A DNA stretch of 64,000 bases. Origin: Nageia nagi. Its lineage: Eukaryota; Pinophyta. The position numbers and the translations under genes were made by a program. The notes beneath the pieces were generated by a model. It had not been told where the DNA came from. It worked only from the letters and a program-made list of their open reading frames with translations, and did not search any database. Shown piece after piece: positions 57,980 through 64,000 of the stretch. The stretch spans positions 208,878,001-208,942,000 of the forward strand of contig JBITNC010000001.1 of the NCBI GenBank assembly GCA_050084985.1. The letters run 5' to 3'. The stretch's first letter is position 1. Every line of letters begins with the position of its first letter.

Positions 57980-58817
57980 TAGTTTAAGTGTGAAATGAGA
58001 TATTAACTATACATTATTTGAATAAAATGTTTGATATGCTTTTATTTGATTAGGTTATGAAATCCTAGATAAGGATAATGATTACTTATCCTACCTATAT
58101 GTACATGTTATTGTTGCAAGTGGTTTTGTGATGTGCAAGTGATAGGTAATGGAAGGTGAGATGCTCTTGAATGGTTTAGAAATGAATTATTACCAATGAT
58201 TCTCATTATCATATATAATATTGAGACACTAGAATATTTGGGTAATTCATTGCATAACTCAAACTTTACCCAATCTTGCCATGTGGTTACTGGCTATCTA
58301 GCATCATTGACAAGATCATGTGGATCACCTAGATCCATTCCTAGATCATTCAAGTGTTTAAAATAATAAAAAAAAATTAGATCTAAACTTTTAAGGTTTT
58401 GAATGTCAAGAATAGGTGGATGCATTATAGAGATCAGATCCCTTTCTTCAATGATGAATCTTTTATTTATAGATTTAGGAAACTAGAAAAGTTTTCATTT
58501 TGGATACAAAAGGTAGGATAAAAAGTTTATCCAATCTTGTCATGGTGATGATCCAAAATTTGGATATGAAATATTTATAATGAATCATTTATCTATAGCT
58601 TTTTGGAGAAGTCATTTAAAAACTTACCATTTTTATTTTAATTTTACCAATAATAGAGTCATCAACATCTATATATTAGATGTTGGCATCTAGTTTGAGT
58701 CACCAACATTTCATGTCAGATGTTGGCATTTTGCATCTATTATAACTTTTATAATAATACTTATTTTTGTATCCCTCTTCCAACTTTTGATGGAGTGGTG
58801 ATTTTTGGGTGTCTACA
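57980..58817 (-). repeat. Element G 3' LTR (left edge uncertain)
   Basis: Right edge fixed by TGTAGACACC (58817-58808, minus strand) next to the polypurine tract. It shares the first 20 bases and the position of the TATA box with element B LTRs, but the middle and end are too diverged to align by eye. Two inverted/direct ATGTTGGCATCT-type words lie at 58660-58740. The left edge is set from the 0.84-kb length in B. Confidence 0.6.
58461..58472 (-). promoter_or_regulatory. TATA box in element G 3' LTR
   Basis: CTATAAATAAAA on the minus strand, about 345 bp from the LTR start, the same depth as in both LTRs of element B. Confidence 0.55.
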
Positions 58818-58831
58818 TTTTTCTCCTTCTT
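58818..58831 (-). other. Element G polypurine tract
   Basis: Minus strand AAGAAGGAGAAAAA directly before TGTAGACACC. Shows that the internal part of G is to the right and that the PMD gene there is antisense. Confidence 0.75.
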
Positions 58832-60340
58832 AAATTATCCACTAATTATAAATGAGAATTATTCAAAAATTTACCTTTTTGAAGTTGGGTGTATTCAATT
58901 TTCTTAACTTGTATTTTCAACTATAGTTGATATTTTGGATTGAACTATTCTCTATAATAAAGAAAATTTGATTTCTTAAATCAAGATTAAATTTATTTCT
59001 AATATTTTGCATTTGAAGCATTTTAAAAATAGAGGTGTTGTATTATCAAAGTGTAACTTGTATTTATCTTTATACTAAATGTTGTTATGTGGTAGGTATA
59101 TGGTGATGCTTTAGCTCATCTCCATATTCCTAAGTGAGTATGTGATAAAGAAGTTTCCTTCATGAATATAGTTTTTTTTACTATCCTTTTCTTTGTACCA
59201 ATAGTAAGGTTACATGATGATCTTGTGCAAAAGTTCATACTATATATTTAGTCATGTTTAATTTTTCAAAATTTAGATTACTCATACATTTTAGTTTTTC
59301 AAAAACATGTTACATTGGTTGAAGTGACAAGTAAAAGGCTTTCTTGTTTTGTCTTTGAAGTATTTTTTCATTTTTTTCATCATTTTTTTTTTATGATGAG
59401 ATGTATAAAATAGTGATTATCCCATCAAGGACTCATGAAGGGATGTTTTTCATAATGTTGTCTTGTCAAGTATCTATGATGAGGTGCCAAAAAAGGATTT
59501 TAAGCATTATTAAGTATATACATTTGTATATTCACATGTTTTTTGTATTGCCTTATTTGGAACTCATAATGAGATAGTAGAAGGAGGGCTTATAGATTAT
59601 GTATTTTTTGTCATTTGACATATGTGTTTGACTCTTGGGTTGATATTTTAAATTGACTTAGTCTCTCAAATAAGTCAAACTTGAAGGATCAAATCATAAA
59701 TAAATCATGTTCTAATCTTTTGCACTTGATGCATTTTGAAAAAAATTATGATGCACACCAAAATAACACTTATGTATATTTACATATTGTATGTTATTTG
59801 TGGTGATTATGTCATAAAACTCTAGTTTATATTTGCATACCTAAGCAAGTATGTGACAAGAAGCTTATTTTTCATATATAGTTGATTTGATTTTCTTGCT
59901 CTTTATTCCAACAATGAGGTTACATGATGATCTTGTACAAAATTTCATTCCATGCTTTTAAATCATGTTCACTTTCTCAAAGCTCAAATCATTTGTAGGA
60001 TCTAATTTCTTTTAAACATGTTACTTTTAGTCATTGTAACAAGTAGAAAACTTACTCATTTTTATTTTGATACTTTTTTCACTTCTTTTCTTTTTGGGTT
60101 CCATAAGGAGTAGCCCGAATCACCAAAAAAAGGTATTTAATAATTTTTTATGTATATATATTGGTACATTCATATGTTTTTATTTTATCCCATCTAAAAT
60201 TCATGATGATCATGCTATAATGAGGGATTACAAAATTTGTATTTTTTTAGGGTCATCGACATTTGGTGCTAGTCACCTATATTCCATCTCAACCATCAAC
60301 ATCTGACCTAAAATCATCGATGTTTAAGGTCATGAATTGA
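58832..60340. repeat. Diverged tandem duplication (about 0.7 kb) upstream of element G PMD gene
   Basis: Two copies, roughly 58910-59630 and 59630-60250. Matching landmarks: TAATATTTTGCATTTGAAGCA / TAATCTTTTGCACTTGATGCA; GGTTACATGATGATCTTGTGC / GGTTACATGATGATCTTGTAC; AAACATGTTACATTGGTTG / AAACATGTTACTTTTAGTC. Spacing is about 715 bp. No coding potential. This is the same relative place as the tandem arrays of element F. Confidence 0.75.
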
Positions 60341-60839
60341 ATAAAAATAAAAGGTGAGTTCTTATTTTCTCATTTATCTTTTTCTATTTTTCAAAGCTCC
60401 TATCAATCTATCCCACTCTTTTTATTATTGATCACTTATTTAGTTTCCTTATCACTTTCTATAAGTCAACATACCACCAAGGAGGATACTAGTTGTTTGG
60501 ATGTGGATAATTAGGGATAAGGTAGGGTTTTCTAATGTTTTTTTTTTAATTTTTACTTAAATATTTATTTTTATCACTATAATTAAAAAAATAAATCTAT
60601 AGGAATGTTTAGTTTAGGATTTAGATCCTTTTCAAGTATTCATTTTTTATTCTTAAGTTATTTTTTTGATATTTTTGAAGTTTTTTAGTTTTTTTGACCA
60701 TAGTCATAAACTAGAGTTGAAGGGTTTTAAGGTTATAAGTGTTTAGCTAGTGGACACTAATGGCTTTGAAATTTGGTTTCATGATCATTGGTGTTTGGTG
60801 TTCAACTAAAAAAATTGACTTAGGTTTTTACTTATTTAG

Positions 60840-62750
60840 GTTTGAGATATTTTTGATCCTAGGGGTTGTTATCCCACCATTCTCCAAGAGGGACTTCCAT
60901 TTCTTACTACCATAGATCACACCTTTTTTTGGAGTATAGGTTTTAAATTTGGACCTTATATGGGTCATATTCACTGGGAGTATACTCTTATGGAAGCCTT
61001 TCTAGAGAGGTGGGATTCTACCACTTCTAATTTTCATCTCTCAATAGGGGAGATGATTATCACAATGGAGGACATCCATCATCTCTACCACTTACCTATT
61101 CATGACCAAAAATTTAAGCTAGCATTTGATAAGGAAGATGGTTAGCTTGATTTATCCTATCTATATGGAGTTGATAGGGTTGATATGATCATATCTAAGA
61201 TCAACTTAGATGGGATCAAATATTTTTAGTTTTGGTGTGATGACTAGTAAGGCAACATTAGGTTCTCCTTTTTCATGGGGTTGATCCAATGCTATGCTTT
61301 ACCTAACATGGGAAGTGATCAATTCTCATGGTCATTGCATCACATTATGAAAGATATGATGTAGCATAGTGCTATCTTCACTTGGGATCCCACTATATTA
61401 ACTCGATATTATAGGAAGTTATTCTTTTATTATCAGAAGTAAAATACTTCTTTATTAGTGATAATCACTTTATAGGAATGGGATTATGAACACTTTACCA
61501 TTATGAATCCTCATGGTCTTCATGTTCCTAATTTTGTAGATCATGCATAGTATCTGATATGCATTTTGACATAGAGAGAGGAATTTTACATATATTCTAC
61601 TAATGGATGAGCTAGAGGTAGAGCTTGTAGCCATTAAATATGTGAGGGTTCTCAATAGTTATTAGATATACTTTCTTGAGTATTTTTATTTTGAGCATGT
61701 CAAGCATAAACTTGGTATCATACAAGATATTACTCTAGATCCTATAAGGTATTAGATATAGGATACCCTTCCTATGGATGGTCTTGAGCCTTTCACTTAT
61801 ACTAAGCTTAATCCTACAAGTGATGAGGATATTAATGAAAATGTAGATGTAGATGATGTCAAGGTTATAGAGGTTTTTGCTACCTAGTGGTAGGCTAAGC
61901 TTGAGGGGGTTGAGGAGGGTGAACAAGATCATCCAATGTGATATCAAGTGGAGAACCCTACTATAGGGTCTACCATAGAGGTGGAGTATGATGTAGAGAT
62001 GGATCATGTAGAGGACATTCTTGAGATGGAGGCTCGAGAAGAGGAGGATGTTCCTCATGATGAGGGAGTTCCATAGAATTAAGGAGTAGCTCCATAGGTC
62101 TAAAGTTATGAATCTATGTTGGGTGATATTAAGAAGCTTAAGTTTCTACTTGGTTGATCTTGATCATTACTTGATCAATCATGCCATGATAATGAGTCCT
62201 TACAAGATCAACTACATCAACTTAGGTATTCAAAGTAGGATAGACTCTAGTACAAGGTAGATTGAGATAGACATGGCTCAAGACATGATCAAATTCCTAC
62301 ATTAGCATATGAGTACAAAGGGAATTATAGCAAAGATAGAGAGGCACTCATCCACCTTTGTTAGAGATATATGTAGATAGAAATACTACTACTATTGAGT
62401 TTTTAACACCTATCTAGTGGGTGTTCTTATGTATACCCTCAATTTAGACTATCCCCTCCCTCCTCCAAGCTATATTCATTTGTATATCTATATACTTCCA
62501 TCAATGATAGTTAGCGAGACATGAGGTGGCTCTAGTACACATAGAGGTAGAGGTGGGGCTATAGTTACTCCTAATAGGACCATTACTACTACTTCTTCTT
62601 ATCATAGGCATGGATCATCATATATTAGAGTATCAATGTGAGAAAGGAGTATTGGTAGTGCTTCAATATTAGCATAGAGAGTCTAAGAGATTGGTGGGAC
62701 TAGTGGTCATGGTGGTGGTGAGGGAAGCAACTATAAGGATGCCCTTAAAG
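60840..62750 (+). pseudogene. Element G antisense plant mobile domain (PMD) gene
   Basis: A 3' splice site ACTTATTTAG precedes 60840. From there one frame gives FDPRGCYPTILQEGLPFLTT, FGPYMGHIHWEYTLMEAFLE, RWDSTTSNFHLSIGEMIITM and EDIHHLYHLPIHDQKFKLAF, parallel to element B exon 2, including its first residues (xxDIFxPRGxYP). Later ITLQEWDYEHFTIMNPHG matches TLQTWAYEHIHVANPLG of B. A frame change near 61.60 kb is followed by an acidic segment (DEDINENVDVDDVKVIEVFA; VEYDVEMDHVEDILEMEARE), a helical part (SMLGDIKKLKFLLG) and a Ser/Gly/Arg tail (GGSSTHRGRGGA, GTSGHGGGEGSNYKD) to about 62.75 kb. A possible exon-1 donor AAAAG/GTGAGT is near 60354. Stops are mostly TAG and TAA. Confidence 0.8.
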
Positions 62751-62916
62751 ATTAAGAATTTGGTATTTATTTATGTTATTGCTAGATTTATTTTATCATG
62801 TTATGGATTTAAATTAATTGATGTGGATACCTTATACTATTTTTCTATCATGGTGATCATGATTGATTTCATTGGATGTACTGGATGGATGTTATGTGGT
62901 GGTAAGGAAATGGAAT

Positions 62917-62959
<43 letters not shown>

Positions 62960-63400
62960 TATATGATATATTTGGATGCTCATGATTATGGTTATTCTTT
63001 ATATAATGATGATTTGGTGAGTTATTTCTTTTCTAATTATTATCATGTGTTGTTTTTAATGGATGATAGGCATAAAATTTCCTACATGTGAATATTTAGA
63101 TATTATGTTTGATTTTGTTATTATATTTTATGTTGATGGAAGGTTGATGTTGGTTTATATTATCTTAACATAATGATACTTCTTATTATTTTGATGGATG
63201 TATTGTAAAATATGATTTGGTTTATAATTTTTGAATGGTGCAATGTTAACAATTTAATTTATTATTAATTTCATCATTATACCCTTATAAAAACCTAGTT
63301 AGAATTAGAACAAGATTTTATTTAAAGTAGTACAAAATCAGATATCATCATTTTCCATTATTGGCTATTTATACACATGGTTTTGGCCACAAATAGTGGG

Positions 63401-63437
<37 letters not shown>

Positions 63438-64000
63438 CACACATATATATATATGGAGTGGTATAAATGTTATGAATGTATGAACATATGGATGTATGAA
63501 ACTATAAATGTAAACTTATGAAAAGCAAATATGAGTGAATGGTATTACTATTTAAATATCAAAAATAACATCCTAATAACTTAGTAAGATCATAATAATA
63601 ATATATATATCATGGGATGAAATGTATAATATGGTAAAGAAGTGTAATGAATAAGATATTCAATTAAATTCATCAAATAATTTTTTTTGGTTTCATCTAC
63701 TAGGGATGATACAAAGCAATGTTATAATACATCTAAGTTTACTATGAACTTGTGTGTGTGCAATGGTGTTCATTTCCTTATCTTAATGCTTGCAAACTTA
63801 ATATTTCAAAAGCATAAAATATGTAAGTTGATTCATTTGTATGAAATGTGTAAAGGTCCATAGTAAATACCATACATGTCACCACTTCATAAGGTATACC
63901 TCATTGCTAAATGACTATCCATATCCTTGGTGAAGAATAACCCCTACATCCTATTACAACCTTGATCTATTGCTAGTAAATGTTCATATCCCTTATAGAG
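62750..64000. repeat. Element G non-coding 3' region, homologous to element B 18.6-20.2 kb
   Basis: Includes TTA/TA microsatellites (62916-62964) and a CA-TA microsatellite (63404-63455). Text from 63400 to the window end matches the reverse complement of about 20150-19250 in element B, for example GTGTGTGCAATGG, TAAAGAAGTGTAATGAATAA and GGTATACCTCATTGCTA, then a CCTTGGTGAA-containing block ending the window. No gene. The plus-strand frame 62691-62966 is partly PMD tail and partly microsatellite. Confidence 0.75.

Larger units (their letters stand above)
57900..64000 (-). mobile_element. Element G: second B-like Tat/Ogre-type element, 3' part only
   Basis: On the minus strand a polypurine tract (58831-58818) is followed by an LTR starting TGTAGACACCCAAAAATCAC at 58817. 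The internal region lies to the right: a 0.7-kb duplicated zone, a PMD gene on the plus strand (antisense to G), and non-coding sequence matching the 3' region of element B in the same relative order (see 62750-64000). Gag, Pol and the 5' LTR would lie beyond the window. The left LTR edge is approximate. Confidence 0.8.

Overview
The window is plant nuclear DNA made almost entirely of nested, decayed LTR retrotransposons. I see no host gene, rRNA, tRNA or CRISPR array. It is very AT-rich (roughly 30% GC by eye). The stop codons inside the old coding regions sit almost always where Gln, Arg or Trp is expected (CAA/CAG/CGA/TGG turned into TAA/TAG/TGA), the mark of long-term deamination of methylated cytosine. 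Family content (Tat/Ogre-like, other Ty3/Gypsy, one Copia piece) and deep nesting point to a seed plant with a very large, heavily methylated genome. A gymnosperm, perhaps a gnetophyte such as Welwitschia, would fit the composition, but this is a guess.

Layout. (H) Ty1/Copia gag fragment, about 1265-2290, + strand. (A) the oldest Ty3/Gypsy element, - strand, scattered over about 2595 to 56000 and split by the insertions below. (B) an 18.9-kb Tat/Ogre-like element, + strand, 5706-24655. (C) a Ty3/Gypsy element, - strand, 26695-43261, target duplication CTTCT, inserted in the integrase of A. (D) a 5.0-kb Ty3/Gypsy element, - strand, 33351-38352, target duplication ATTTA, inserted just before the RT core of C. 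(E) a 619-bp solo LTR, 34171-34789, target duplication AATGG, inside an LTR of D. (F) a 7.7-kb element, + strand, 44985-52719, target duplication GTTAA, inserted at the start of the RT of A. (G) the 3' part of a second B-like element, - strand, about 58 kb to the window end. Removing C, D and F each with one target-site copy leaves the host reading frame continuous, which confirms the layers C>D>E and A>(C,F).

Main result: three elements (B, F, G) each carry, antisense to their own transcription and just upstream of the 3' LTR, a gene for a plant mobile domain (PMD) protein with an acidic segment and a coiled-coil/Ser-Gly tail. Each shows recognisable spliceosomal sites in the antisense direction. 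In F the prediction is exact: a 1411-nt exon in one frame, an 89-bp GT-AG intron, then a 296-nt exon closing in frame. F contains only LTRs, a Tat-type gag, this PMD gene and three tandem-repeat zones, with no protease, RT, RNase H or integrase, so it is a non-autonomous element that has kept gag and an antisense host-like gene. The space between the PMD 5' end and the 3' LTR differs greatly between elements (41-bp and 97-bp arrays in F, a roughly 0.7-kb duplication in G, a TA microsatellite in B).

Other extra genes: B has two unrecognised sense ORFs between integrase and PMD. A and C each have a long unrecognised sense ORF after integrase. A also has an archaeal-type RNase H placed before RT, whereas B has it after the ordinary RNase H.
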